Source of the DNA: Bordetella genomosp. 4
GTDB taxonomy: Bacteria > Pseudomonadota > Gammaproteobacteria > Burkholderiales > Burkholderiaceae_B
Length of the DNA stretch: 64,000 nucleotides
Reading direction: 5' to 3'
Assembly (NCBI RefSeq): GCF_002261185.1
Contig: NZ_NEVQ01000017.1
Span: 226,468-290,467 of the forward strand
In this document: positions 1-9,900 of the stretch, one piece after another
How the letters are laid out: every line of letters begins with the position of its first letter
Position numbering within the stretch: the stretch's first letter is position 1
Program-made: the position numbers and the translations under genes
The notes under the pieces: model-generated
The model's input: only the letters and a program-made list of their open reading frames with translations
What the model was told of the DNA's origin: nothing
Database searches by the model: none

Positions 1-955
1 GGCCGCGTTCTGCGCGGCGGGCGCGTTGTTGGGAGCCGCCGCGGCAGTCCACGCCGAGTACCCCGAACGTCCGGTAACCTGGGTAGTGCCATTCCCGCCC
101 GGGGGAGCAATGGACAATATTGCCCGTACGTTGGGCGAAGCCATGGGCCGGCAGCTGAATACCTCGTTCGTGGTCGAAAACCGCGCAGGCGCGGGCGGAA
201 ATATCGGCGCAGCGATGGTGTCGCGCGCCAAGCCCGATGGCTACACGATCATGATTGCGGCCAATGGCATGGCGGTCAATCCGGCACTCTACGACAACCT
301 CAATTACGATCCGCAAAAGGATTTCGCGCCCATTTCGTTGCTGGCCATCGTGCCCAATGTGCTCGTCACAAACCCGCAGCGCACTGACAGCAAGAGCGTT
401 GCCGATGTCATCGCCAAAGCCAAGGAGCAACCTGGTCACTATACCTTTGCCTCGGCCGGTGTCGGCACCTCGATTCATCTGGCCGGCGAGCTGTTTGTGT
501 CGATGGCGGGAATCGACATGCTGCATGTGCCCTACAAGGGCAGCGGCCCGGCCGTAGCGGACCTGCTTGGCGGCCAGGTGGACTATATGTTCGACAGTGT
601 GACGTCGGCCAAACCGCACATCATGTCCGGCAAATTGAAAGCCTTGGCGGTCACAACTGCCAAGCGCTCGTCGGCACTGCCTGACGTCCCCACGGTGGCG
701 GAAGCCGGACTGCCGGGGTACGAGTTGACGCCTTGGTTCGCGGCTTTCGCGCCGGCCGGCACCCCGCCGGAGATTGTCGCAAAGCTCAACGCCGCGATGC
801 GCCTAGCTCTGAGCGACGCCAAAGTAAAAACCACGCTGGAGACCATCGGAGCCGAGCCTATTGGCGGCACGCCCGAGGAGTTGAAGACCTATTTGGCCAA
901 GGAGACCATCCAGGGCAAAAAGCTCGTGCAAGAACGCAATATCAAGCTGCAATAG
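1..955 (+). CDS. Bug-family periplasmic solute-binding receptor (TctC-like), 5' end outside window
   Basis: This is a periplasmic substrate-binding protein of the Bug/TctC family, the extracytoplasmic receptors of tripartite tricarboxylate-type transporters; the ligand cannot be read from sequence. The open frame runs through base 2 without a stop, and the residues before the first possible TTG (base 26) are a hydrophobic, Ala-rich signal-peptide core. The true start therefore lies upstream of the window. Signal peptidase cleavage is likely after AVHA, before EYPERPVTW. Family hallmarks are VPFPPGGAMDNIAR near the mature N-terminus, VENRAGAGGNIGA, the VPYKGSGPAVADLLGGQVDYMFD segment (here in two parts) and a late LPDVPTVAEAGLPGYE. 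The C-terminus is complete, ending TAG. No transporter membrane subunits lie beside it, as is common for Bug proteins. acnB follows on the same strand, but a promoter-like region separates them. Confidence 0.9.
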   Translation, partial: AAFCAAGALLGAAAAVHAEYPERPVTWVVPFPPGGAMDNIARTLGEAMGRQLNTSFVVENRAGAGGNIGAAMVSRAKPDGYTIMIAANGMAVNPALYDNLNYDPQKDFAPISLLAIVPNVLVTNPQRTDSKSVADVIAKAKEQPGHYTFASAGVGTSIHLAGELFVSMAGIDMLHVPYKGSGPAVADLLGGQVDYMFDSVTSAKPHIMSGKLKALAVTTAKRSSALPDVPTVAEAGLPGYELTPWFAAFAPAGTPPEIVAKLNAAMRLALSDAKVKTTLETIGAEPIGGTPEELKTYLAKETIQGKKLVQERNIKLQ

Positions 956-1060
956 TCCTATTGCGCACGTCGGGCAGCGAACCGAGCACCTTTCACGCGG
1001 CCCGACGTGCAGCATATCCCCTGCGACAACGTGGATTTGAAACAATACCGAATCAATCAA

Positions 1061-1081
1061 GTCTTATATAAGATATAAGAC
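1061..1081. promoter_or_regulatory. Palindromic operator upstream of acnB
   Basis: A 21-bp inverted repeat has perfect 8-bp arms GTCTTATA and TATAAGAC around a TAAGA spacer. It ends 80 bp before the acnB start. The same element, differing by one base, lies upstream of acnA at 10733-10753. This is seen directly. That it binds a shared aconitase/TCA regulator is inference, and no candidate regulator gene is in the window. Confidence 0.7.
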
Positions 1082-1161
1082 ACTTGCTCCCACCCCCCTC
1101 CAGCCTCTACAATCGGCCTCGAAGACCCTTCCCGCAACCCGATTTTTATGCAGGCCTATTC

Positions 1162-3753
1162 ATGCTGGAAACGTACCGTCAACATGTTGCCGAGCGCGCT
1201 GCGCTGGGCATCCCCCCGCTGCCGCTGTCGGCTCAACAAACAGCCGACCTGATCGAGCTCCTGAAAAACCCGCCCGCAGGCGAAGCAGACAATCTGCTGG
1301 ATCTGCTGACTCACCGCGTGCCCGCCGGCGTGGATGATGCCGCCAAGGTCAAAGCGTCCTATCTGGCTGCTGTCGCGCTGGGCAAAGAATCGTGTGCCCT
1401 GATCAGCCGGGCCAAAGCAACCGAATTGTTGGGCACCATGTTGGGCGGCTACAACATCGGCCCGCTGATCGAATTGCTGGACGACGCCGAGGTCGGCGCC
1501 ATCGCTGCCGATGCGCTGAAGAAAACCCTGTTGATGTTTGACGCGTTCCATGACGTCAAAGAAAAAGCCGACAAGGGCAATGCCAACGCCAAGGCCGTGC
1601 TGCAAAGCTGGGCCGATGCGGAATGGTTCACCAGCCGTCCCGCACTGCCCGAGAGCCTGACGATCACGGTATTCAAGGTTCCCGGCGAAACCAACACCGA
1701 CGATCTGTCGCCCGCCCCCGATGCCACGACGCGCCCGGATATCCCGATGCACGCGCTGGCCATGCTGAAGAACAAGCGCGACGGCGCAGCGTTCCAACCC
1801 GAGGAAGACGGCAAGCGCGGCCCGGTGCAATTCATCGAATCGCTGAAAGAGAAAGGCCACCTGGTTGCCTACGTGGGCGACGTGGTCGGTACCGGCTCTT
1901 CGCGTAAATCCGCCACCAACTCGGTGCTGTGGTTCACTGGCGAAGACATCCCGTTCGTGCCGAACAAGCGTTTCGGCGGTGTCTGCCTGGGCAGCAAGAT
2001 TGCTCCGATTTTCTACAACACCATGGAAGACGCGGGCGCCCTGCCGATCGAGCTGGACGTCTCCAAGATGGAAATGGGCGACGTGGTGGAACTGCGCCCC
2101 TACGAAGGCAAGGCCCTGAAAGACGGCCAGGTCATCGCTGAATTCCAAGTCAAATCCGACGTGCTGTTTGACGAAGTGCGCGCCGGCGGCCGCATTCCGC
2201 TGATCATCGGCCGCGGCCTGACGGCCAAGGCGCGCGAAGCGCTGGGCCTGCCTCCCTCGACGCTGTTCCGCCTGCCGAAGAACCCGGCCGATTCGGGCAA
2301 GGGTTTTACGCTGGCCCAGAAAATGGTCGGCCGCGCCTGCGGTCTGCCCGAAGGCCAAGGCGTACGCCCGAACACCTACTGCGAACCCCGCATGACGTCG
2401 GTGGGCAGCCAGGACACGACCGGCCCCATGACCCGCGACGAGTTGAAAGATCTGGCTTGCCTGGGTTTTTCCGCGGATCTGGTCATGCAATCGTTCTGCC
2501 ACACGGCAGCCTATCCGAAACCCGTGGACGTCAAGACGCACCACACGCTGCCGCAGTTCATCAGCACGCGTGGCGGTATTTCGCTGCGTCCCGGCGACGG
2601 TGTGATCCACTCGTGGCTCAACCGCATGCTGCTGCCTGACACGGTGGGCACGGGCGGCGACTCGCACACCCGTTTCCCGATCGGGATTTCTTTCCCGGCC
2701 GGCTCGGGTCTGGTGGCGTTCGCTGCTGCGACGGGCGTGATGCCGTTGGATATGCCGGAATCGGTGCTGGTGCGCTTCAAGGGCAAGATGCAGCCCGGCG
2801 TGACGCTGCGCGATCTGGTGAATGCGATTCCGCTGTATGCGATCAAGCAAGGCCTGTTGACTGTGGCCAAGCAAGGCAAGAAGAACATCTTCTCCGGCCG
2901 CATTCTGGAAATCGAAGGCCTGCCCGACCTGAAGGTGGAACAGGCTTTCGAACTGTCCGACGCCTCGGCAGAACGCTCGGCCGCTGGCTGCACGGTGCGC
3001 TTGAACAAAGAACCGATCATCGAGTACATCAACAGCAACATCGTGATGCTGAAGTGGATGATCGCCAATGGCTACGAAGACGAGCGCTCGCTGGGCCGCC
3101 GTATCAAGGCCATGGAAGCCTGGTTGGCTGATCCCAAGCTGCTGGAACCGGATGCCGACGCCGAGTACGCCGCTGTGATCGAGATCGATCTGGCCGACAT
3201 TCACGAGCCCATCGTGGCTTGCCCGAACGACCCGGATGACGTCAAGACATTGTCCGACGTGGCTGGCGCCAAGATCGACGAAGTGTTCATCGGCAGCTGC
3301 ATGACCAACATCGGCCACTTCCGTGCCGCGTCCAAGCTGCTCGAAGGCAAGCGCGATATTCCGGTCAAGCTGTGGGTGGCTCCGCCGACGAAGATGGATG
3401 CGCAACAGCTCACCGAAGAAGGCCACTACGGCGTCTTCGGTACGGCTGGTGCCCGTACGGAGATGCCGGGATGCTCGCTGTGCATGGGTAACCAAGCTCA
3501 GGTGCGCGAAGGTGCGACCGTGATGTCGACCAGCACGCGTAACTTCCCGAATCGTCTGGGCAAGAACACCAACGTGTATCTGGGCTCGGCTGAGCTGGCT
3601 GCGATCTGCTCGCGCCTGGGTCGCATCCCGACCAAGGACGAGTACATGGCAGATATGGGCGTCATCAACAAGAGCGGCGACCAGATCTATCAGTACCTGA
3701 ACTTCGACAAGATCGATGATTACAAGGATGTGGCTGCGGTGATCGAGGTGTAA
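1162..3753 (+). CDS. acnB: Bifunctional aconitate hydratase 2 / 2-methylisocitrate dehydratase (AcnB)
   Basis: Cytosolic [4Fe-4S] aconitase B converts citrate to isocitrate in the TCA cycle and usually also handles 2-methylaconitate/2-methylisocitrate. The ATG at 1162 gives 863 residues, the usual AcnB size, beginning [20 protein letters not shown] at 1084 in the same frame would add 26 unrelated residues and is rejected. The order is typical of AcnB: helical HEAT-like N-terminal domain, swivel domain (about 160-380), then the catalytic domains. Cluster cysteines are visible at 713 ([10 protein letters not shown]) and at 771 and 774 (PGCSLCMGN), close to E. coli AcnB 710, 769 and 772. The upstream palindrome at 1061-1081 is shared with acnA. 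A strong terminator follows the gene. Confidence 0.97.
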   Translation: MLETYRQHVAERAALGIPPLPLSAQQTADLIELLKNPPAGEADNLLDLLTHRVPAGVDDAAKVKASYLAAVALGKESCALISRAKATELLGTMLGGYNIGPLIELLDDAEVGAIAADALKKTLLMFDAFHDVKEKADKGNANAKAVLQSWADAEWFTSRPALPESLTITVFKVPGETNTDDLSPAPDATTRPDIPMHALAMLKNKRDGAAFQPEEDGKRGPVQFIESLKEKGHLVAYVGDVVGTGSSRKSATNSVLWFTGEDIPFVPNKRFGGVCLGSKIAPIFYNTMEDAGALPIELDVSKMEMGDVVELRPYEGKALKDGQVIAEFQVKSDVLFDEVRAGGRIPLIIGRGLTAKAREALGLPPSTLFRLPKNPADSGKGFTLAQKMVGRACGLPEGQGVRPNTYCEPRMTSVGSQDTTGPMTRDELKDLACLGFSADLVMQSFCHTAAYPKPVDVKTHHTLPQFISTRGGISLRPGDGVIHSWLNRMLLPDTVGTGGDSHTRFPIGISFPAGSGLVAFAAATGVMPLDMPESVLVRFKGKMQPGVTLRDLVNAIPLYAIKQGLLTVAKQGKKNIFSGRILEIEGLPDLKVEQAFELSDASAERSAAGCTVRLNKEPIIEYINSNIVMLKWMIANGYEDERSLGRRIKAMEAWLADPKLLEPDADAEYAAVIEIDLADIHEPIVACPNDPDDVKTLSDVAGAKIDEVFIGSCMTNIGHFRAASKLLEGKRDIPVKLWVAPPTKMDAQQLTEEGHYGVFGTAGARTEMPGCSLCMGNQAQVREGATVMSTSTRNFPNRLGKNTNVYLGSAELAAICSRLGRIPTKDEYMADMGVINKSGDQIYQYLNFDKIDDYKDVAAVIEV

Positions 3754-3785
3754 CTCGGTCTCTGTTGACTGCACGTTGCAGGTAG

Positions 3786-3822
3786 AACGGCCCTGGGACT
3801 CTTCCCGGGGCCGTTTTGTTTT
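3786..3822 (+). terminator. Rho-independent terminator after acnB
   Basis: A 13-bp GC-rich stem (3786-3798 with 3803-3815, one G:T pair) with a 4-base loop is followed by TTGTTTT. It lies 32 bases after the acnB stop. Confidence 0.85.
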
Positions 3823-3883
3823 ATGAGACGGGTCGGCTTGGGCCGGAAAATGAAAGATTGCTTAACTTCGACATGATCACGAT

Positions 3884-3902
3884 AATAAAAGAGATTCTTA
3901 TT
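3884..3902. promoter_or_regulatory. Fur box upstream of TonB receptor
   Basis: The 19-base segment at 3884-3902 (AATAA... ATTCTTATT) matches a common Fur-box form at about 14 of 19 positions. It sits in AT-rich DNA immediately before a siderophore receptor gene. The TTG at 3901 lies inside it, which argues for the downstream ATG as the translation start. Confidence 0.65.
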
Positions 3903-3924
3903 GCCATTCCCTAAAAAATCTCTC

Positions 3925-6117
3925 ATGCCTATCTTCGCCTTTGGGGCGCGGCCAGCGGGCCGCATCCGTCTAAAACCGCTCAGCGTTGCCTTACATACCG
4001 CATTATCCGCAGGAGTGCTCGCTGGAGCGCCCGCCTGGTCCCAGACCGTGCAAGGCGGCGTAACCACACTAGAGGAAACGACTGTTACGGGCGAATCCAG
4101 TATTTCTGCGCCGACCTCTGTAGAGTACGCGGGCGGACAAGTGGCGCGAGGCGGTCAGTTGGGAGTGTTGGGCAATATCGACAATATGGACGCGCCCTTT
4201 GTCGTCACCAGCTATACCTCGAAGTTGATCGAGGACCAACAGGCGCGGACCTTGGGCGATGTAGTCAAGAATGATTCCTCGGTACAGGTAGGTAACGGCT
4301 TTGGGAATTCGGCCGAAACGTTTTCCATCCGTGGCTTTGCGCTGAACAATGACGATTTGTCATTCAACGGGCTGTACGGCATTTTGCCTCGTCAAGTGTT
4401 GCCGACGCAGATGATAGAACGGGTCGAGATCCTGAAAGGGGCGAATGCGTTCTTGAACGGTGCCGCCCCGGGGGGATCGGGCTTGGGCGGCTCGATCAAC
4501 ATCCAGCCCAAGCGCGCCGGGTTGGACCCTTTGACCCGGGCGACGATCGACTACACCAGTGATTCTCAGGTCGGTGGCAGCGTCGATATCGGGCGACGCT
4601 GGGGCGAAAACCAGGAGTTCGGTATCCGCGTCAATGCCGCGCATCGCGATGGCGATACCCCGGTCGACGATGCGGGGCAACGAATGACTGTGGGAACCAT
4701 CGGCCTGGATTATCTGGGTGAAAAACTACGGGTGTCGTTGGACGCGGGTTATCAAAAGTATCGCTACTCGCACCCCCGTCCCACGCTGCGGCTCAGCGGC
4801 CCCGATGTGCCGTCGCCGCCGTCCAATAGCACGAACTACGGGCAGCCGTGGACGTACAGCGAACTGGAGAGCACGTATGGCGTGGTCCGGGCAGAATATG
4901 ACTTCACCAGCAACTGGATGGGCTATGCGGCCATCGGCACCAGCCACGATCGTGAGAACGGCGATTATGGCCAGCCCCTCGTGGATGGCGACGGCATCGG
5001 GACCGTGGGCCGATTGACGGTGCCGTACACCCGCAGCTCCGTCAGCGGCGAAATCGGGATGCGTGGAAAATTCCAGACGGGCCCGGTCGGCCATTTGGTG
5101 AATATTGGGGTGTCCGGGCTGCAGACGCGTGTCAGGCAGGCGTGGGAAATGAGCGATCGCAGCCCGATCGACATCTATGACCCCGAGTATTTTGACCGTC
5201 CAGCTACGACGTTCGTGGGCGGTGACATGGACGATCCTCACGCCAGCAGCCGTACCCATTTGACCAGTTTTGCCTTGTCGGATCAGCTGTCGTTCCTGGA
5301 TGACCGCGTCTTTCTGACACTAGGGGTACGACGTCAAACGATCAAAGACAAGCTCTACGACACCAATGGTGTCCACACCACCACTTACGATGATTCCGTA
5401 TGGACGCCCGCGTACGGCTTGGTCGTGCGTCCGTGGGAAGAGGTGTCGTTTTATGTGAACCACATCGAAGGGTTGACCAAAGGCGATACCGCACCGACCG
5501 GAGCCGTCAATTTTGGCGAGACACTTGCCCCGTATCGCACTAAGCAGACGGAAGCCGGCGTCAAGTTTGATTTTGGCAATATAGGCGGGAACATCGGTGT
5601 TTTCCAGATTGAAAAGCCCGAGGCCTATACGAACTCGGACCTCGTATTCGGGATCGCTGGCTCGCAGCGCAATCGCGGGCTCGAGATGAATGTCTACGGC
5701 GAGCCGGTGAAAGGCGTGCGGCTGTTGGGCGGGATAACCTTTATGGATCCCGAACTGCGAGGAACCGCGGGCGCTGAGCAAGACGGCAACGACGCGATCG
5801 GTGTACCTCGTTACCAGGCAGTCATGGGCGCGGAATGGGATGTGCCGGCACTTACCGGTTTGACCTTGCAAGCCTATGTGCAACGGCGCGGATCGCAGTA
5901 TGTCAACATCGACAACACCGGCAAAATACCCGCATGGACCCGAATCGATCTGGGGGCTCGTTATGCGACCAAGATCGATGGACACAACGTAGTGTGGCGC
6001 GCTGGCGTGGATAACGTCACCGACAAAAAATACTGGGCCACAGTAGGAAACTCCTTTGGCCAGCTCACCCAGGGCATGGGCCGCGTCTACAAACTATCGA
6101 TGTCAGTCGACTTCTGA
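3925..6117 (+). CDS. TonB-dependent siderophore receptor
   Basis: This outer-membrane TonB-dependent transporter probably takes up a ferric siderophore; the ligand is not identifiable. The ATG at 3925 gives 730 residues starting MPIFAFGARPAG. The TTG at 3901 is possible but lies in the Fur box. A signal peptide ends near AGAPAWSQ, and a TonB-box-like EETTVTGES follows. The plug domain contains VTSYTSKLIEDQQARTLGDV, typical of the siderophore-receptor subfamily, then IERVEILKGANAFLNG and a glycine-rich GGSINIQPKR. The barrel ends in a terminal phenylalanine (SMSVDF), the usual outer-membrane assembly signal. It appears monocistronic: acnB's terminator is upstream and a separate lipoprotein gene follows after 71 bases. 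Iron repression is inferred from the Fur box. Confidence 0.92.
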   Translation: MPIFAFGARPAGRIRLKPLSVALHTALSAGVLAGAPAWSQTVQGGVTTLEETTVTGESSISAPTSVEYAGGQVARGGQLGVLGNIDNMDAPFVVTSYTSKLIEDQQARTLGDVVKNDSSVQVGNGFGNSAETFSIRGFALNNDDLSFNGLYGILPRQVLPTQMIERVEILKGANAFLNGAAPGGSGLGGSINIQPKRAGLDPLTRATIDYTSDSQVGGSVDIGRRWGENQEFGIRVNAAHRDGDTPVDDAGQRMTVGTIGLDYLGEKLRVSLDAGYQKYRYSHPRPTLRLSGPDVPSPPSNSTNYGQPWTYSELESTYGVVRAEYDFTSNWMGYAAIGTSHDRENGDYGQPLVDGDGIGTVGRLTVPYTRSSVSGEIGMRGKFQTGPVGHLVNIGVSGLQTRVRQAWEMSDRSPIDIYDPEYFDRPATTFVGGDMDDPHASSRTHLTSFALSDQLSFLDDRVFLTLGVRRQTIKDKLYDTNGVHTTTYDDSVWTPAYGLVVRPWEEVSFYVNHIEGLTKGDTAPTGAVNFGETLAPYRTKQTEAGVKFDFGNIGGNIGVFQIEKPEAYTNSDLVFGIAGSQRNRGLEMNVYGEPVKGVRLLGGITFMDPELRGTAGAEQDGNDAIGVPRYQAVMGAEWDVPALTGLTLQAYVQRRGSQYVNIDNTGKIPAWTRIDLGARYATKIDGHNVVWRAGVDNVTDKKYWATVGNSFGQLTQGMGRVYKLSMSVDF

Positions 6118-6188
6118 ACGGGTACCAATATCGGCACCGGGGCCCATAACGCTTAGAATGCCGCCATCCCCTGAACAAGGAACCGGCG

Positions 6189-6767
6189 ATGAAACTAGGG
6201 CCACTGGTGCTGACCCTGTTGGTAATCATGTTGGGCGGCTGTGCGACGGCACCGCCGTCCAACCCTGAAAATCTCTGCGAAATTTTTCGTGAGAAACCCA
6301 GTTGGCGGCGTGCTGCGGAAGATATGCGCGAGAAATGGGGTGTGCCGGTACAGGTGCCCTTCGCCATGATGTACCAGGAATCCAGTTTCCGGCACGACGC
6401 CCTGCCCCCTCGTTATTATTTTCTGGGCTTTATCCCCTGGGGCCGTGTCAGCTCGGCCTATGGCTATGCGCAAGCCAAAGACGAAACCTGGGCGGACTAT
6501 AAGCGTGAGGCCGGGGGCTGGACATCAAGCCGGGACGACCTGGCGGACTCCTTGGATTTCATGGGTTGGTACATCAGCAAGTCCCAGCGTCTGAATGGCG
6601 TATCGAAATGGGATGCCTACGGCCAGTATCTGAATTATCACGAAGGTTGGACGGGTTATCGCAACCGCAGTTATGAAAGCAAAGCGTGGCTGAAACGGGT
6701 CGCGCGGCTGGTCCAGGCGAGAGCCGAGCGATTCGGAGCACAGTATCGCAGTTGCGAGAACGGCTGA
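6189..6767 (+). CDS. Lipoprotein with lytic-transglycosylase (SLT)-like domain
   Basis: This 192-residue protein has a lipoprotein signal peptide with lipobox LGGC (Cys18), so it is probably membrane-anchored on the periplasmic side. The region from about residue 45 resembles the SLT lysozyme-like fold. MMYQESSFRHDA places a candidate catalytic glutamate at 64, followed by SSAYGYAQAKDETW, like the GLMQ-type motif of lytic transglycosylases, and then YLNYHEGW. The expected role is cleavage of peptidoglycan glycan strands in remodelling. It is small for the family and has no LysM or other binding domain. The ATG at 6189 follows an AAGGA Shine-Dalgarno-like sequence. Its flanks are unrelated genes, so context gives no partner. 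Confidence 0.8.
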   Translation: MKLGPLVLTLLVIMLGGCATAPPSNPENLCEIFREKPSWRRAAEDMREKWGVPVQVPFAMMYQESSFRHDALPPRYYFLGFIPWGRVSSAYGYAQAKDETWADYKREAGGWTSSRDDLADSLDFMGWYISKSQRLNGVSKWDAYGQYLNYHEGWTGYRNRSYESKAWLKRVARLVQARAERFGAQYRSCENG

Positions 6768-6912
6768 CTGCGAAGCTGCCTAGAATTCTGTCCAGGGCGG
6801 ATGGCCCGCATCCAGCACCGGTCATACCGATGCGCCTGACCCGTCATGCTGCGAAATGTTAGTGTAGAGGATGGCCGCGCCTGCAACGCGCCACCCTACA
6901 TAAGGAAGCAGC

Positions 6913-9900
6913 ATGTATTTCGATTCCACCCTCTGGGCCATGACACGCGGCGTGCGGTTGCGGATGTTGATGTGCGCTGTGCTGGGGCTATTGGGACTGA
7001 CGGCGGGCATTGCGCGCTTTGCATTGTTGGGAAAATTCCTGGCGGAACTGTTTGCCGGTGCTAGCGGCACGGCGCTGTGGTGGCCGCTGGCGGGTGCGGC
7101 GCTGGCAATCGTGTTGCGCGGCGGCTTTGAGCATGCGTTGAATCTGCTGGCCAATCGCAATGCAGCGTTGATTCAAAATAATCTGCGCGCGCAGCTTTAT
7201 GACAAGATCGTCGAATTGGGACCCGCCTGGTTCGGCGGCCAACGCACGGGCGGCGTCATGCTGGCCGTAATCGATGGCGTGGAACAGCTGCAGAGCTTTT
7301 TTGGGCGCTATCTGCCACAGCTGTTCATCGCGGCCTGCGCCCCCATCATGATTTTTGCATTCATCGCATGGTGGGATTGGCCGGTGGCGCTGGTACTGCT
7401 GGTGGCAGCACTGATCACCTTGGTCCTGCCTTTGGCTGCGCACCGCAGCCACAAGGATGCCTCGCGCCAACGGGCCCGGGCATTCAAGGCGTTCGGTGAG
7501 GAGTTCCTGGATGCGATGCAAGGCCTGCCCACGCTCAAGGCGTTCGGCCAGAGCCGTGCGTGGGGCGAGCGCCTGGCACAGCGCGCGCGGGCTTTGTCGG
7601 ACAACACGTTCAGGGTGCTGGGACGCGAAGTCTCGGCGCGTTTTGCGACGGATATCGGGATCACGGTCGGTGCGGCAGCGGCCTTGGCACTGGGCGCGTG
7701 GCGCGTAGCCGACGGACAGATGACACTGGCGGCGCTGCTGGTGGTGTTGATGGCGGGAACAGAAATTTTCCGCCCGCTGCGGGATATGCGCTCGGTGCTG
7801 CATCAAGGGCTGATGGGCCAATCAGCGGCGGCCAGCGTGCGAGCGCTGTTGGACGCGACGACGTCAGCCCCGCAGGGCTCTGCCGCGGCTGCGCAAAAAG
7901 CGACGACCTCATCTGCCGCGGGAGCGAATCAACCCTGGTCTGTCGAGACGCGGGCCGATTACTCTGCGCCAGCGCCACTGCCGCGGCAAGACGGCTTGTC
8001 GGTGGCTTTTAGGCACGTTGCTTTTTCGTATCCCGGTGGCCGGCAGATCACGCATCAGGGCATGGACTTCGAGATTCGCCCCGGCGAACGTGTGGGCATT
8101 GTCGGACCTAGCGGGTCTGGCAAATCGACATTGGTTCGCCTTTTGCTGCGTCTGCATGATCCGCAATCGGGTGTCATCGAAATCGATGGCCGCGATCTGC
8201 GCACGCTGAATCCCGAGGCGGTGCGCGCCAGCATCTCGCTAGTGGCGCAGGACAGCATGCTGTTTCACGGAACAGTGGAGGAAAACCTGCTCATGGCCCG
8301 CCCCGATGCCACGCCGGATCAAATCCTCGCGGCGACGACGGCGGCGAATGCACACGCGTTTATTTCGGCATTGCCGCAGGGCTATCAGACGGTCTTGGGA
8401 GAACGCGGTACGCAGTTGTCCGGCGGACAACGTCAGCGATTAACCATTGCACGCGCCTTGTTGCGCGATACGCCGATTTTGATTCTGGATGAGGCCCTGT
8501 CCTCGGTGGATGCAGAGAATGAAGCCGAGATTCAGCAGGCGCTGGATCGGCTCAGCCGTGGCCGCACCACGCTGGTGCTGGCGCATCGGTTATCCAGCGT
8601 GATTGGCGCAGATCGTATCCTGGTGCTGGACGGCGGGCGTATTGCAGAGACCGGCACTCACGAGACCTTGATGGCGGGCGATACGCTCTATCGCCAATTG
8701 ATGGGCGGACAGCAGGATTCGCTGCATGTGCCGCCGGAAACATCAAACGGGGATGTGGCGAACGTCGTACAAGCGCAGCTCGCGTCAGCACCGGAAACTG
8801 CTGGGGCCCGCAGCACTGCAGACGACAGCATTCCCGCCGGCGACACCGCTTTCACCTCGACTGACGACGATCCCAAGCGCCCTACCCCCACGTCGTTGGA
8901 CACTGAGGCACGGCATATCACCACCCGTCAGGTGCTGCAAACCTTGACGGAGATCATCCGTCCGTGGAAAAAACAATTTGCCATTACTGTCGGCAGCGGC
9001 ATCGGACGGGTGGCAGCCTTTATCGGCGTGTCGGTGCTGGGTGCGCTCATCATTGCCCGGCTGAAAAACGGCGAACCGTTCGACGGCTTGCTGATTGGAC
9101 TGTTTGCCGCCGCCATTGCAGCGGCCGCGCTGCACTGGATCGAGTCCTGGCTTGCCCACTCGATCGCCTATCAACTGTTGGCGGAAATGCGGATATCGCT
9201 GTATCAAAAGCTCGAAGCGCTGGCCCCGGCCTATCTCTTGCGCCGCCGGTCCGGGGATTTGGTGGGATTGGCCACGCAGGATGTTGAAACCGTCGAGTAT
9301 TTCTATGCGCACACCGTGGCGCCCGCGTTTGTTGCAATATTGGTACCTGTCATTGTCCTGGCCATCCTGGGGATCGCCGCCTGGCCGCTGATGTTGGCCT
9401 TGCTGCCCTTTTTGCTATGGGCCGGCCTATCGCCGTGGCTCAATCGCGCACGCGTGGACGCGCAGGGCAGCCGCGCCAGACAGGCGCTGGGGCTGCTGAG
9501 CGCGCATCTTGCAGAGACGATCCAAGGCCTGTCGGATCTGGTGGCTTTTTCCGCGACCGGGCGCCGGCGCGACGCGTTTTTGACGATCTGCCAGGACTAT
9601 CAACGTGTGCGATTGACACTGCTGGCCGATTTGTCGCGGCAAAGCGCCCTGTTGGAGATCGCGACAGGTCTCGGCGGCTTGGCCGTGGCGACGGCGGGCG
9701 CCTGGTGGGTTATGCAAGGCGCGCTGGCCGCGGGCATGTTGCCATTGCTGATATTGCTGTCCGTTGCCGCCTTTCTGCCGGTGTCCGAAATCGCTCAGGT
9801 GAGCCGCCAGCTGGCGGACACGCTGGCCTCCACGCGACGCTTGCGTACGATTCACGATGAGCCTGTGCCCGTCGTGGATGGTCCGCTTGCACCGCCCCTG

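Noticed and set aside
1156-3774. Long antisense open frame (872 codons) opposite acnB
   Set aside because: It mirrors a highly conserved gene in GC-rich DNA, its translation is rich in His/Gln/Arg with no recognisable domain, and it has no ribosome site. It is a codon-bias shadow.
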